NCBI GenBank assembly: GCA_043777315.1
Contig: JAYVPW010000097.1
Location: forward strand, 1-64,000
Direction: 5' to 3'
Length of the DNA: 64,000 nt
From: CAIURC01 sp043777315
Lineage (GTDB): Bacteria; Verrucomicrobiota; Verrucomicrobiia; Chthoniobacterales; Chthoniobacteraceae
Of the stretch, positions 1 to 13,975 are shown in pieces. Under the pieces are notes generated by a model, which saw only the letters and a program-made list of their open reading frames with translations, searched no databases and was not told where the DNA came from. The stretch's first letter is position 1, and every line of letters begins with the position of its first letter. Both the position numbers and the translations under genes were made by a program.

Positions 1-1
1 T

Positions 2-1324
2 GCGGGCGGGCGTTTCGCGGGAAAAGGCATCGTCGGCGGGACCATCGTACCAAACAAGGTGATCCTCAACGGCGGCGAGCTGAGCACGCGCACGACCGAT
101 GACGTGAACTACAGCGGCGAGGTGAACGTCGCCGCCGCCAGCACCGCGGCGATGCGCAGCTACTCGACCCAGACCAGTTCGGTGAGCTTCACCATCAGCG
201 GCCTGCTCACCGGCGGCGGCGATCTTTCCATCACCGGCCTGAATCCGCAGACCAACGGCTTCGGCAAAGCGCTCATCCTCACCAACCCCGGCAACACCTA
301 CACCGGCACCTTCCGCGTCGCCGCGGCACAAATCCTCACCAGCGCGCCAACCAGCGGCGGCAGCACCTTCAACGGCACGCCGATCATCCTCAGCGGCAGC
401 ACCCTCCGCATCCGCGACAACGGCGCGGGCAGCAACGGGACGATCGTTTACGGCGACCGCATCACCATCGACACCGCGGCCTCGACCATCGACATCGACC
501 GCGCGGCGGGCGGGACGAGCACGGGGAACAACGTGCGATTCGGGGCGCTCGTTTTTGGCCCGCAGACGCTCACGGTCACCAGTGCGAACGGCTACGCCGC
601 CACCTTCACCGGCCCCGTCACCCTGACCGGCGACGGTTCGCTCGACGGAAATGCGGACGTCACCCTCTCCGCCGCGATCTCCGGAAACGCCGTCGGGTTC
701 AGCAAAAGCGGCAGCGGCCGGCTTACGCTCGACGCCGTGAACACTTTCAGCGGCACCACCCTGGTCACGGGCGGGACGATCAGCGGCAACGGCTCCGTGG
801 CCGCGCGGCTCTCCGTCACCGCCGGCGCGTTCGAGCCCGGCAACGCCGGTGCCCCCGGAGTCTTCAGCATCGGCGCCGATCTCGATCTCGGGACCGGCGT
901 GCTGTTTGGCCTGAACCTCGCCCACGGCGGCGGTGCCACGCCCGCCGCCGGGACCGACTACGATCAGGTGCGCGTCGGCACCGGCGTCGGCACCACCAGC
1001 ACCGGCCTCGTCTCGATCGGCGGAAGCGTTTTGCAACTCACCATCGGCACCGGCGTGCAGGTCAATGACCGGTTCTTCGTCGTGATCAACGACGGGCTCG
1101 ACGCGGTGAGCGGCACCTTCAACGGCCTCGCCGATAATTCGACCTTCACCGTCAGCGGACAGGATTACCAGATCACCTACCAGGCCGACTCCACCACCGG
1201 CACCCTCGTCGGCGGCAACGACATCGCCATCGTCGCCCTCACCGCCATCCCGGAACCCGGCAGCTTCCCCCTCGCCCTCTGCGCCACCCTCGGTCTCCTC
1301 GGCTGGCGCCGGCGGAGGTCGTAG
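2..1324 (+). CDS. PEP-CTERM protein with autotransporter-associated beta-strand repeats (5' end outside window)
   Basis: The frame is open from the left edge, so the N-terminus and signal peptide are missing. The visible 440 residues are rich in Gly, Thr, Ser and Asn. They include beta-helix strands of the autotransporter-associated repeat type, for example a block around residues 235-275 with the pattern KSGSGRLTLDAVNTFSGTT followed by a glycine-rich strand. The last 25 residues are a classic PEP-CTERM tripartite sorting signal: the motif PEPGS, a hydrophobic stretch (PLALCATLGLLGW) and a terminal RRRRS cluster. Such proteins are exported by Sec and processed by an exosortase, ending at the cell surface or in the extracellular matrix. 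Long beta-helix repeat proteins with this ending are typical of Verrucomicrobiota and Planctomycetota. The specific ligand or role cannot be read. The family call is strong; the full length is unknown. Confidence 0.88.
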   Translation, partial: AGGRFAGKGIVGGTIVPNKVILNGGELSTRTTDDVNYSGEVNVAAASTAAMRSYSTQTSSVSFTISGLLTGGGDLSITGLNPQTNGFGKALILTNPGNTYTGTFRVAAAQILTSAPTSGGSTFNGTPIILSGSTLRIRDNGAGSNGTIVYGDRITIDTAASTIDIDRAAGGTSTGNNVRFGALVFGPQTLTVTSANGYAATFTGPVTLTGDGSLDGNADVTLSAAISGNAVGFSKSGSGRLTLDAVNTFSGTTLVTGGTISGNGSVAARLSVTAGAFEPGNAGAPGVFSIGADLDLGTGVLFGLNLAHGGGATPAAGTDYDQVRVGTGVGTTSTGLVSIGGSVLQLTIGTGVQVNDRFFVVINDGLDAVSGTFNGLADNSTFTVSGQDYQITYQADSTTGTLVGGNDIAIVALTAIPEPGSFPLALCATLGLLGWRRRRS

Positions 1325-1359
1325 TCGGCCTTCGCCAATCCGGCTATATCCACGCCTGC

Positions 1360-1448
1360 GCGCGTTGTAGCCACGCCTCTGTGAGGCGTCCGACGGCCCG
1401 CGACGCCTCCCAATCCAAACGGCTCACAGAGCCGTGGCTACAACCGCG
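1360..1448. repeat. Palindromic element, family J, between convergent genes
   Basis: Left arm GTTGTAGCCACGCCTCTGTG is mirrored by a right arm that reads CGGCTCACAGAGCCGTGGC and continues TACAAC. The arms are about 25 bp around a loop of about 35 bp. It lies between the end of the surface-protein gene and the end of metH, which converge, so as RNA it could fold as a terminator for both. No protein is encoded. Confidence 0.75.
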
Positions 1449-1601
1449 TCACCGAGGCGAGCGGGTCCCCGGCGGGGAGGCCTCCGCACAAACGTCACAT
1501 TCGGGTTTCTAACGAATCCGGCAGCACGCGGTCTTACTCGTCGTTCTGGGGGGAACAGGCGGGCGTGCTCATCCATCTCGGGTGGCGCGCCCGCTCTTTT
1601 T

Positions 1602-5675
<4,074 letters not shown>

Positions 5676-5775
5676 GGCATCGCCAATGAACGACAAGCCG
5701 AAAAACTCCTCAAGCAACAAATTAACGCATCACGATTGGATGATGCGTTGCATCTCTGGAAGCGCGCCAACTTCT

Positions 5776-5895
5776 GTCATCCTGAGCGCAGCGAAGCGGA
5801 GTCGAAGGACCTCTTACCTTTCCCCCGACGGACGCGCACCGGGAGGGAAATAGTAAGAGGTCCTTCGACTCCGCTGGCGCTGCGCTCAGGATGAC
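5776..5895. repeat. Palindromic element, family A, copy 1
   Basis: Begins GTCATCCTGAGCGCAGCGAA and ends with the inverse complement GCTCAGGATGAC. The inner arms carry GTCGAAGGACCTCTTAC and GTAAGAGGTCCTTCGAC. About 120 bp. Five full copies occur in the window (also near 13976, 49280, 50334 and 60575). It lies between metH and the DUF5069 gene. Confidence 0.92.
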
Positions 5896-5924
5896 GGGAA
5901 AGGGCGCGCCTCGGCGTTCCCGTG

Positions 5925-6374
5925 TTACTTCGCGAAGCTCACGCGGTCATCCACCTCGAGCCAGTCGAAGAGCGTGTTTTTGGACGGGTCGATGCCGACG
6001 GACTGGCATTGCTCGGAGAACCATTCGCGCCTCTCGGGGTTGCCGTATGGGCTCGTGGCCTCGACGGATGCGCTCCAGTCTTCGATCTCCTCGGCCGTTT
6101 TCGGGGTGCCATTTTTGTCCAGCCACGCCGCGAGGTCCTCGTCGCTCGCGCCGTTTTCGACCTGCGTTTTGAAGTCGGCGCCGGTCACGCCTTTGAATTC
6201 GAAGAGCATGTTGTCGAGCGGACAATCGTAGTGGTATTCGCCGATGTCTCCGGCGAGCAGCGCGCGGCATTTGTCGGCGGTGCGGGCGAGGATCGCGTAG
6301 CCGCCGATGCGGACGCGGGGACTGCGGGCGGCTTCTTTGGTCAGGTCTTTTCCGGTGATGGATGTCGTGCTCAT
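5925..6374 (-). CDS. DUF5069 domain-containing protein
   Basis: 149 residues starting MSTTSITGKDL. The sequence KDLTKEAARSPRVRIGGYAI, then a cysteine-containing YHYDCPLDNMLFEF segment, matches what I remember of the DUF5069 family, a small soluble family common in Verrucomicrobiota and some cyanobacteria. No signal peptide, membrane segment or known catalytic motif is visible, and function is unknown. The frame is open 77 codons further upstream, but that part is Arg-rich and unlike the family, so I use the ATG at 6374. It is probably monocistronic: a repeat separates it from metH, and the LTD/CotH gene is divergent. Confidence 0.75.
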   Translation of the reverse strand: MSTTSITGKDLTKEAARSPRVRIGGYAILARTADKCRALLAGDIGEYHYDCPLDNMLFEFKGVTGADFKTQVENGASDEDLAAWLDKNGTPKTAEEIEDWSASVEATSPYGNPERREWFSEQCQSVGIDPSKNTLFDWLEVDDRVSFAK

Positions 6375-6495
6375 AAATAAGGATTCTTGGGAAAACGATA
6401 CGCGCCGGACACCGGAAATGGATGTCCCTTGTGCCCGGCGCTCGGTGCGCGAATAGTGTCGGAACCCCCAACGCCCCGAATTTTCCTCCCTCCAA

Positions 6496-9400
6496 ATGAA
6501 TCGTCCTCCCGTTCGCTTTCTCCTGCTCGCAACCTTTTTGCTCGCGCTTTTCGGCTGGTCCAAATCGGAGGCGCGCGCCTCGGCGGACAGCGTCGTCGTT
6601 TTCAATGAGATCCATTACCATCCGGCGAATGCGGGCGACACGGAGTGGGTCGAGTTGCACAGCTTGCAGGGGGTGAATGTCGATATCTCCGGGTGGAAAA
6701 TCGCGGGTGGAATCGACTACACCTTTCCGGCAAACACGACGGCGATTGGCCACGGATACATCGTCGTGGCGGCGAATCCGGGGCACGCGTCGCTGGCGGG
6801 GACGGGGGCGGTCGGGCCATTCACGGGCTCGCTGAAAAACAGCGGCGACACGGTCCGATTGGTGAATAACAGCGGTCGCGTGATGGACGAGGTGAGCTAC
6901 GCCGACGGGGGCGATTGGCCAGTGGGACCGGACGGCTCGGGCGCGACGCTGGTGAAGCGCGATGAAGAATCGAGCGACTCGGGAGCGAGCCACTGGACGA
7001 GCAGCCCGGCGGCGGGCGGATCGCCGGCAACGAGGAATTTTCCACTGCCGACCGACCCGCCGACGGTCACGACGCCGATCGCGTTCAGTGCTCCGTGGAA
7101 ATATCGCGACGACAATCTCGCGCAGGCGGCGAACTGGACGGCGGTGAATTTCGACGACAGCGCGTGGGCCAGCGGTCCCGCGCTGCTTTACGCCGGCAGC
7201 CCGAATGTGACGGGCGCGGGCGAGGGGCTTTTCGGTTATTGGCCACTCGAAGAGACGACGGGAACGACCGCGCCGAATCTCGCGACGGGCGGGACGGCGG
7301 GCACTCTGAGTGGCACGGTCTCGTGGGTGAACGATGCGACGCGCGGGAAAGTGCTCAATTTCCCCGGGGTCAACGGCTCGTCCGTGAACGCCGGAACGAT
7401 CCCGCAAATGACGCTGACGAACGACTTCACATGGTCGTTCTGGGCGAACTCCGCGCAGACCGGCGGCAATGTGATCCTCGGCAACCGCTACTCTTCCACG
7501 GGCGCGGATTTTTCGCCGCGCGAGTTCATCAAGTTCACATCGGACAAACTCCAGTACGACCACAATCTCGTCGAAGTCATCGACTACACGGACTTCCCCG
7601 TCGGCGGCTGGAACCACCACGCGCTCGTCAAAAGCGGCGCGACTTACACCTACTACCGCAACGGCATCGTCGGCGGCACACTCACGACCGCGGTCGGGCA
7701 GAACTCGCCGCACCCGCTTTACTTCGGCGGCGACAAGAATGTGGAGGCTTGGGCCGGCAAGCTCGACGACATCGCGGTCTGGACGAAAGCTCTCCCGGCT
7801 TCCTCCATCTCGAGCCTCGCGAGCGGCAGCGCCACGCCGCTCACCGCGCCGACCGGCAGCACCGCCGCGACGCTCACCACGCAGGTCACGGTCGGGCCGA
7901 CGACGCACTATTTCCGGAAGTCCTTCACCTTCAACAGAGCGCCCGCGCGGACTACTCTCACGCTCCAGCATTTGCTCGATGACGGCGCGGTTTTCTACCT
8001 CAACGGCGTCGAGGTGCTGCGGGTGAACATGCCCGCCGGCACGGTCGCGCACGGGACTCTGGCGACGACAAATATCACGACCACGGCGCTCTCGTCGGTG
8101 ATCACGATTCCTTCGACCAACCTCGTCACCGGGACGAACGTGCTCGCCGTCGAGGTGCATCAATTTTCCGCGACTGCGCCGAACAACGACATGGTCTTCG
8201 GCGCGGCGCTCACGGCGAGCGAGCCGCCTGCGCTGGCGCGCTATCCGGGGACTGGAATCGTTTTTAACGAGATCGCAGCGGGGAGCGATCCGCAGTTCAA
8301 AATCGAGCTGCTGAATACCGGCGCGGCGGTCGATCTCGCGGGCTACAAAGTCGTCTCGTCGAGCGGCGCGGCGTTCACCCTCGGCGCGCAAACGCTGTCC
8401 ACAGGCGGGCTGGCGGTCATCACGGCGGCGCAGCTCGGGTTCACGCCGCTCAATGGCGACCGCCTCTTTTTGTTTCAACCGGGCGGCACGCAGTTCGAGG
8501 ACGGGCGCGATGTGACGGATCATTTGCGCGGGCGCGCGGCGGGTAACAGCGGCGCGTGGCTGCATCCGAGCGCACCAAGTTTCGGCACGGCGAACACCTT
8601 CGCCGCCAACCCCGGCATCGTGATCAACGAGATCATGTACGGCCCGCATCCCTTCGCCGCAGCGCAGGAGGAATGGGTCGAACTTTACAACCGCGGGACG
8701 GCCCCGGTGAACCTCGCGGGCTGGAAACTCGACAGCGGCGTCAAGTTCACTTTCCCGAGCACGACCCTCGCGCCGGGGCAGTATTTGGTGATCACCGGCG
8801 ACGTCACGGCCTTCACCGCGCACCATCCGGGGATCAGCGCGATGGGTCCGTTCACGGGCAGTTTTTCCAGCAAAGGCGAGCGGCTGCAGCTCGTGAACAC
8901 GAACGGCGACCCGGTCGATGAGGTCCGTTTCTACGGCGACGGCCGCTGGCCGGATGAGGCGAAAGGCGGCGGCTCCAGCCTCGAGCGCGTGGACCTGCGC
9001 GGCGATTCCTCCGCGCCGGAAACCTGGGCAGCGAGCGACGAGACCGCGCGCGGCGCGTGGCAGACCGTGACCTACAGTGGCTCCGGCGCGAGCATCAGCA
9101 ACGACCCGACGCAGTGGAATGAGTTCGTCTTCGGCCTGCTTTCGAAGGGCTCGTTCCTGATCGACGACATCAGCGTGAAAGAAGACCCCGGCACGCTGAA
9201 CACGCAGTTCATTCAAAACGGCAGCTTCTCCACCGACGCCAGCACCTGGCGGCTGCTCGGCACGCACAAACATTTCAGCGTCGTCAGCGACCCCGACGCC
9301 TCGGGCAACAAAGTCCTCCGCGTCGATGCGAGCGCCTACACCGAGCACATGCACAATCACGCCGAGACGACGCTGAAAAGCAGCGCGGGCTACGTCACCT

Positions 9401-12237
9401 TGAACGCCGCGAAGACCTACGAAATTTCGTTCCGCGCGCGCTGGCTCAGCGGCTGCAATGAGCTGAACACCCGCCTCTATTTCAACCGCCTCGCCCGCAC
9501 CACCGTGCTCGCAGTCCCGGCATTCGGCGGCACTCCCGGCGTGGCCAATAGCCGTGCCATCGCGAACGCCGGGCCGACGTATCGCAACCTCTCGCACTTC
9601 CCCGCCGTCCCGGCGGTAAATCAAGCGGCCGTGGTTTCAGTCACGCCATCCGACCCCGACGGTGTCGGCTCGCTCACGCTCTTTTATGCGGTGAACGCCG
9701 CCAACTTCGCCACCGCGCCGATGACCGATCCCGACGGCGACGGCGTCTTCACCGGCACCATCCCCGGGCAGGCCTCGGGCGCGAAAGTGCAGTTCTACGT
9801 GCTCGCCACCGACGGCGCGGGATCGACCTCCTTCTTCCCCGCCGCGGGCGCAAATTCCCGCGCCATCATCCCGTGGGCCGACGGGCAGGACGGCAACCCG
9901 CCCGCGGCGAATTTCCGCATCACCATGCTCACGGCGGACGCCACCTTCATGCACAGCAGCACGGAAGTGATGAGCGACGACGAGGTCGGCGCGACCGTCA
10001 TTTATCGCGGCACCGACATTTACTACGACGTGCAGGTCCGCCTCAAAAGCAGCCAGCGCGGGCGATCCGTCGATGCACGCGTCGGCTGGCATCTCCGCTT
10101 TCCGCCGGACCAGCGCTTCCTCGGCGCGCACCAGACGATCGCCGTCGATCGCTCTGGCTCCGGCGGCGGGGTCAGCCAAAAAGAGATCCTCGTCGGCGCG
10201 GTCATGATGCACTCCGGCAACATCCCCGGCAGCTACGACGACCTCATCCGCGTCATCGCCCCCAAGTCGCTCCACACCAGCTCGGCGATGCTGCAAAAGG
10301 CGCGCTTCAGCGATGAGAACCTCGACAACCAATTCCAGAGCGGCGCCAACGGCCCGATGTTCGAGTACGAGCTCATCTACTTCCCGACCACGACCAACAC
10401 GGGCACCGTCGAGGGCCTGAAACTTCCCCAGCCCGACGGCGTCTCCGGCTGCACCATCACCAATCTCCCCACGACCACCTTCGGCTCGAACAAAGAACTC
10501 TACCGCTGGCATTACCTCGCCAAGAACAACCGCGTCACCGACGACTACACCGGCATCATGGCCGCCGCCGCCGCGCTCGGGCAGACCGGTGGCACCGCGC
10601 AATATTTCGCCGACACCCGGCTCCGGCTCGACGTGGATGAATGGCTGCGCACCTTCGCCCTCCACCACCTCTTCGGCGTCGGCGACACCTACGGCACCGG
10701 CGACAACCCGCACAACGCCTTTTTCTACACCCGCCCCTCCGACGCGAAGACACTCTTCCTCCCGCACGACCTCGACTTCTGCTTCAACAACGCGACCACC
10801 ACCGTCGTCACCACCGGTGGCGACCTGACGAAGCTCGTCGCCGACCCCGGCAACAAGCGCGCCTACTACGGCCACCTGCTCGACATCATCAACCGCGCCT
10901 ACACCTCCACATATCTCACCGCGTGGGCCACGCATTACTCCACCTTCCTGCCGAGCGAAAATCTCACCTCCAACATGACCTACGTCGATGCGCGCGTGAG
11001 CAACGTGCAGTCGCAAATCACCGCCGCCATCCCGTCCGCCACCTTCGCCGTCACCACTCCCACCGGGGGGTTGGTGAATACCCCCTTCGCCACCGTCACC
11101 GGCAACGGCTGGATCGACGTCCGCGAAATCCGCCTCATGGGCAGCCCCGAATCGCTCGTCGTCACCTGGACCAGCCAGACCTCCTTCCAGGTCTCCGTCC
11201 CCCTCGCCCCCGGCTCGAACACCATCGTCCTCCAAGCCATCGGCTTCAACGGCGCGGTCCTCTACACCTCCAGCCCGATCACCATCACCAACGTCGGCCC
11301 GACCCAGCCCGCTTCCGCGGCGAATCTGGCCCTCTCCAAACTGATGTATCACCCGGCCTTGCCGACCGCCTCCGAGCAGGCCGCGGGCTACAACTACGCC
11401 AGGGCCGAGGACGAGTTCGAGTGGGTGGAAATCATGAACGTCAGCGCGAGCCTCGTCGATCTCACCGGCGTCCACTTCACCGCCGGGATCGACTACACCT
11501 TCCCCACCCGCACCCTCAACCCCGGCGAACGCCTCGTCGTCGCCCGCAATCCCGCCGCCTTCGCCACCCGCTACCCCAGCCTCCCCGCCGCCTCCCGCGT
11601 CGGCCCCTTCGTCAGCGGAAAATTCTCCGACAACGGCGAACTCGTCACCCTCGTCGGCAGCGGCGGCGTCATCCTCCACAGCTTCACCTACTCCGACTTC
11701 GCCCCCTGGCCCAGCGATGCCGACGGCCACGGCCCCGCCCTCGTCCTCCTCCGCCCCGAGACGAATCCCAACTACAACCTCCCGCAAAACTGGCGGCACA
11801 GCGCCCTCCCCGGCGGCAGCCCCGGCGGCAGCCCCGGCGTCGCCGACACCATCACCTACGCCGCCTGGAAGACCGCCCGCAACATCACCGACGACCTCGC
11901 CGACCCCGACCTCGACGGCATTTCCAACTACCTCGAATTCGTCCACGGCACCGACCCCCTCGTCCCCAACGGCGCCCGCATCGCCGCCAGCCTCGACGCC
12001 GCAAACCACCTCAGCCTCTCCTTCACCCGCCGCGCCGGGGCCGACGAGCTCACCTTCGAGCCCCAGACCTCCCCCACCCTCGACCCCGCCCTCGCCGTCT
12101 GGAACGCCGACCCCGCCGCCTTCACCTACGCCGGCGCGGTCATGGGCCCCGACGGCACCGAGACCGTCACCTACAGCGTGAACCTCCCCGTCACCGCCGA
12201 GCAGCAACGCTTCCTCCGCGTCCGGGCCTTCAAGTAG
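6496..12237 (+). CDS. Large secreted protein with lamin-tail domains, a LamG-like domain and a CotH kinase-like domain
   Basis: 1913 residues with a clear Sec signal peptide (residues 1-28, NRPPVRF then LLLATFLLALFGW). Four lamin-tail (LTD) modules are recognisable by VFNEIHYHP / IVINEIMYGP openings and GWKI/GWKL...TFP strands, near residues 34-170, 590-690, 710-830 and 1610-1730. A concanavalin/LamG-like domain (FTWSFWANS ... GGWNHHALV) lies near 240-430. A CotH-like segment near 1155-1480 carries VRLKSSQRG, WLRTFALHHLFG and the acidic LPHDLDFCF. CotH proteins are atypical protein or surface kinases; in Verrucomicrobiota this LTD-CotH arrangement is common in huge surface proteins of unknown role. 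No PEP-CTERM or other sorting tail is seen at the C-terminus. Codon use becomes extremely C-ending toward the 3' end. Domain calls are firm; biochemical function is unproven. Confidence 0.88.
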   Translation: MNRPPVRFLLLATFLLALFGWSKSEARASADSVVVFNEIHYHPANAGDTEWVELHSLQGVNVDISGWKIAGGIDYTFPANTTAIGHGYIVVAANPGHASLAGTGAVGPFTGSLKNSGDTVRLVNNSGRVMDEVSYADGGDWPVGPDGSGATLVKRDEESSDSGASHWTSSPAAGGSPATRNFPLPTDPPTVTTPIAFSAPWKYRDDNLAQAANWTAVNFDDSAWASGPALLYAGSPNVTGAGEGLFGYWPLEETTGTTAPNLATGGTAGTLSGTVSWVNDATRGKVLNFPGVNGSSVNAGTIPQMTLTNDFTWSFWANSAQTGGNVILGNRYSSTGADFSPREFIKFTSDKLQYDHNLVEVIDYTDFPVGGWNHHALVKSGATYTYYRNGIVGGTLTTAVGQNSPHPLYFGGDKNVEAWAGKLDDIAVWTKALPASSISSLASGSATPLTAPTGSTAATLTTQVTVGPTTHYFRKSFTFNRAPARTTLTLQHLLDDGAVFYLNGVEVLRVNMPAGTVAHGTLATTNITTTALSSVITIPSTNLVTGTNVLAVEVHQFSATAPNNDMVFGAALTASEPPALARYPGTGIVFNEIAAGSDPQFKIELLNTGAAVDLAGYKVVSSSGAAFTLGAQTLSTGGLAVITAAQLGFTPLNGDRLFLFQPGGTQFEDGRDVTDHLRGRAAGNSGAWLHPSAPSFGTANTFAANPGIVINEIMYGPHPFAAAQEEWVELYNRGTAPVNLAGWKLDSGVKFTFPSTTLAPGQYLVITGDVTAFTAHHPGISAMGPFTGSFSSKGERLQLVNTNGDPVDEVRFYGDGRWPDEAKGGGSSLERVDLRGDSSAPETWAASDETARGAWQTVTYSGSGASISNDPTQWNEFVFGLLSKGSFLIDDISVKEDPGTLNTQFIQNGSFSTDASTWRLLGTHKHFSVVSDPDASGNKVLRVDASAYTEHMHNHAETTLKSSAGYVTLNAAKTYEISFRARWLSGCNELNTRLYFNRLARTTVLAVPAFGGTPGVANSRAIANAGPTYRNLSHFPAVPAVNQAAVVSVTPSDPDGVGSLTLFYAVNAANFATAPMTDPDGDGVFTGTIPGQASGAKVQFYVLATDGAGSTSFFPAAGANSRAIIPWADGQDGNPPAANFRITMLTADATFMHSSTEVMSDDEVGATVIYRGTDIYYDVQVRLKSSQRGRSVDARVGWHLRFPPDQRFLGAHQTIAVDRSGSGGGVSQKEILVGAVMMHSGNIPGSYDDLIRVIAPKSLHTSSAMLQKARFSDENLDNQFQSGANGPMFEYELIYFPTTTNTGTVEGLKLPQPDGVSGCTITNLPTTTFGSNKELYRWHYLAKNNRVTDDYTGIMAAAAALGQTGGTAQYFADTRLRLDVDEWLRTFALHHLFGVGDTYGTGDNPHNAFFYTRPSDAKTLFLPHDLDFCFNNATTTVVTTGGDLTKLVADPGNKRAYYGHLLDIINRAYTSTYLTAWATHYSTFLPSENLTSNMTYVDARVSNVQSQITAAIPSATFAVTTPTGGLVNTPFATVTGNGWIDVREIRLMGSPESLVVTWTSQTSFQVSVPLAPGSNTIVLQAIGFNGAVLYTSSPITITNVGPTQPASAANLALSKLMYHPALPTASEQAAGYNYARAEDEFEWVEIMNVSASLVDLTGVHFTAGIDYTFPTRTLNPGERLVVARNPAAFATRYPSLPAASRVGPFVSGKFSDNGELVTLVGSGGVILHSFTYSDFAPWPSDADGHGPALVLLRPETNPNYNLPQNWRHSALPGGSPGGSPGVADTITYAAWKTARNITDDLADPDLDGISNYLEFVHGTDPLVPNGARIAASLDAANHLSLSFTRRAGADELTFEPQTSPTLDPALAVWNADPAAFTYAGAVMGPDGTETVTYSVNLPVTAEQQRFLRVRAFK

Positions 12238-12743
12238 GGCAAACCGCAGCGCCTCCTCCGCGTCCGGAGCCACGCGGTCGGCGCTTGGATTCCGCAAATT
12301 GCAGGGCGGGCGCTCCGCCTGCCCCGGCAACCGAAGCGGTCGCCCTACAATTCTCCAGCCCTCCGCGTCTGCGATCCCTTCATCCGGCCCAGCACTCCAT
12401 TTGTGTGGACCTGCATCTTCTTCCTCCGCTGCTGTAGCGGCTCGATTTGGCTCTGCTTCGTCTTCTCGCACCGCCGCCTCTTCTTTGTCCCCGTCTGCTT
12501 CCTCTTTGTCCCTATCTGCACCTTCTTTGTGTGGGTCTGCAGTGGCTGCAGCGGCCCAAAAAGACGATGCAGAGGGTGGAAAAGCAGAATCATTTACAGA
12601 GAAAGACGATGCAGATGTGCAAAAAGAAGCATCAGTCGCAGACGTAACGGCTTTCGATGTAAAAACAGCGACACAACGCCGGGAGTCGGCGATTTCCGAT
12701 CTTCAAAAAGCAACGATCCCCAGCCGGGGAGGTCGCGCACGGC
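12238..12743. other. Non-coding gap between convergent genes, repeat-derived
   Basis: 506 bases without a convincing gene. It starts with a short palindromic element (12295-12350, GGGCGGGCGCTCCGCCTGCC facing CGAAGCGGTCGCCCTACAA; related to the one at 41202-41256). Then comes a pyrimidine-rich half (12400-12540, repeated CTTCTTTGT / TCTGC words), and after GTCTGCAGTGGCTGCAGC a purine-rich half (GAAAGACGATGCAGA, AAAAAGAAGCATC). The two halves are roughly complementary and may form one long imperfect hairpin. Open frames here are low-complexity and were not accepted. Confidence 0.6.
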
Positions 12744-13178
12744 TCAAGGGAGCGGCGGATACCAGACGTAGAGCATTTGATAGACGAGCACGCCGGTGAT
12801 GGAAACGTAGAGCCAGATGGGGACGGTGATTTTCGCCCAGCGGCGGTGCCGATCGTAGCGGGCGCGGAGGGCGGGGATGACGGTGAGCAGGACCAGCGGG
12901 ACGGTGAGGGCGGCGAGCGGGATGTGGGTGGCGAGGATGAAGTAGTAGATGCCGCGCGGCCAGCCGGGGTGGGTGAAGCGGGTAACCACGCCGTGCGAGA
13001 GCCAGTGGTAGGTGACGTAGCTGGCGAGGAAGGCGGTAGAGGTGACGAGCGCGCAGGCCATCAGGGTGATGTGCGCCGTCTTGCGGTCGCTCTTGATCGC
13101 GGCGAGTCCGGCGCAGATGAGGAGAAAGCTGGTGCCGTTGAGGCTGGCGTTGAGGAGGGGTAGGTCGTGGACGGTCAT
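12744..13178 (-). CDS. DUF420 family membrane protein of the oxidase cluster
   Basis: 144 residues with four hydrophobic helices (about 10-27, 37-57, 78-103, 118-139) and histidines near helix ends (THPGWPRGIYY, ATHIPLAAL). This pattern fits DUF420 (YozB-type) proteins, which are often encoded with cytochrome c oxidase and SCO genes and are thought to help oxidase or heme/copper assembly. It is the last gene of the respiratory supercluster, 99 bp downstream of SCO. The molecular role is not established. Confidence 0.8.
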   Translation of the reverse strand: MTVHDLPLLNASLNGTSFLLICAGLAAIKSDRKTAHITLMACALVTSTAFLASYVTYHWLSHGVVTRFTHPGWPRGIYYFILATHIPLAALTVPLVLLTVIPALRARYDRHRRWAKITVPIWLYVSITGVLVYQMLYVWYPPLP

Positions 13179-13277
13179 ATCGGTGGCGGCGTCGGGGGTG
13201 AGGCAGTTGGAGCCGGTCTCTCTGACGCCGGCGAGGCGGATGCGTACGGGATCGGGGTCGAAGACGCCGGCTACCGG

Positions 13278-13916
13278 CTAGCGCGTTTCCTTTCGCAAGC
13301 GCTGGAGGTCGGTGAGCAAGCGGGCGGTGTCGTCGGGGGTGAGGGCGTCGTAGAAGGCGCGGACGTAGCCGTTTTTGTCGATGAGGATGAGCTTGGTGCC
13401 GTGGGTGACGGGCTCTTTGGCGGTGGCGCCTTCCTCGGAGACGCCGAGCTTGAAGCCGTGGTTGGCGAGGTCGTGGATGGCCGCTTTTTCGCCAGTGAGG
13501 AAGAGCCAGCCGGGACCGGCGTGGAATTTGGCGGCGTATTCTTGGAGGACGGCGGGGGTGTCGCGCTCGGGGTCGGCGGAGATGGAGACGAGGGCGACGT
13601 CAGGCAGGTCGGCGGTGACTTTCTGCACGTCGGCGAGGCGGGAGGACATCATCGGGCAGGGGCCGGGGCACGAGGTGTAGAAGAAGTCGGCGACCCAGAC
13701 TTTGCCGCGCAGGTCGGCGGCGCTGACGGTGCGGCCGGAGCGTTCGGTGAGGGAGAAATCCGGGATGAGCCAGTGGCGCGGGAGCTCGGCGGAGGCGGGC
13801 ACGGGAACGCCGGGAGGGCTGAGGAGTTGGATGGACTCCTCTTTTCGGCCGAAAACGCCGAGGTAGAGGGCGGTGGCCAAGGCGGCGGTGGCAAGGGCGA
13901 GGAGGAGATGTTTCAT
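13278..13916 (-). CDS. SCO1/SenC/PrrC-type copper chaperone for cytochrome c oxidase
   Basis: 212 residues: an N-terminal membrane anchor or signal (residues 3-22), then a thioredoxin-like domain. The copper-binding CxxxC is C83-P-G-P-C87 and the third ligand is H172 in THGTKLILID, the normal SCO set. The family delivers copper to the Cu-A centre of subunit II on the periplasmic side, which fits the upstream cox/cta genes. A family A palindromic element separates it from ctaB, so it may also be transcribed separately. Confidence 0.93.
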   Translation of the reverse strand: MKHLLLALATAALATALYLGVFGRKEESIQLLSPPGVPVPASAELPRHWLIPDFSLTERSGRTVSAADLRGKVWVADFFYTSCPGPCPMMSSRLADVQKVTADLPDVALVSISADPERDTPAVLQEYAAKFHAGPGWLFLTGEKAAIHDLANHGFKLGVSEEGATAKEPVTHGTKLILIDKNGYVRAFYDALTPDDTARLLTDLQRLRKETR

Positions 13917-13975
13917 GCGGGTGGGCAGCCTGGCGGCGAACGGAAATCGGTGCAGCGAGGAGCGGCGTCAAAGCA

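Noticed and set aside
5676..5775. A cobalamin or SAM/SAH riboswitch upstream of metH
   Set aside because: The short space before metH contains only its leader and a family A repeat; no conserved B12-box or SAM-type core was seen.
5947..12471. Two very long minus-strand frames opposite the DUF5069 and LTD/CotH genes
   Set aside because: Low-complexity Arg- or Gly/Glu/Val-rich translations, antisense to a protein with signal peptide and recognised domains.
12299..12799. A 166-codon frame in the gap before the DUF420 gene
   Set aside because: Ser/Ala-rich repetitive translation derived from the pyrimidine-rich stretch; it also runs antisense into the DUF420 gene.
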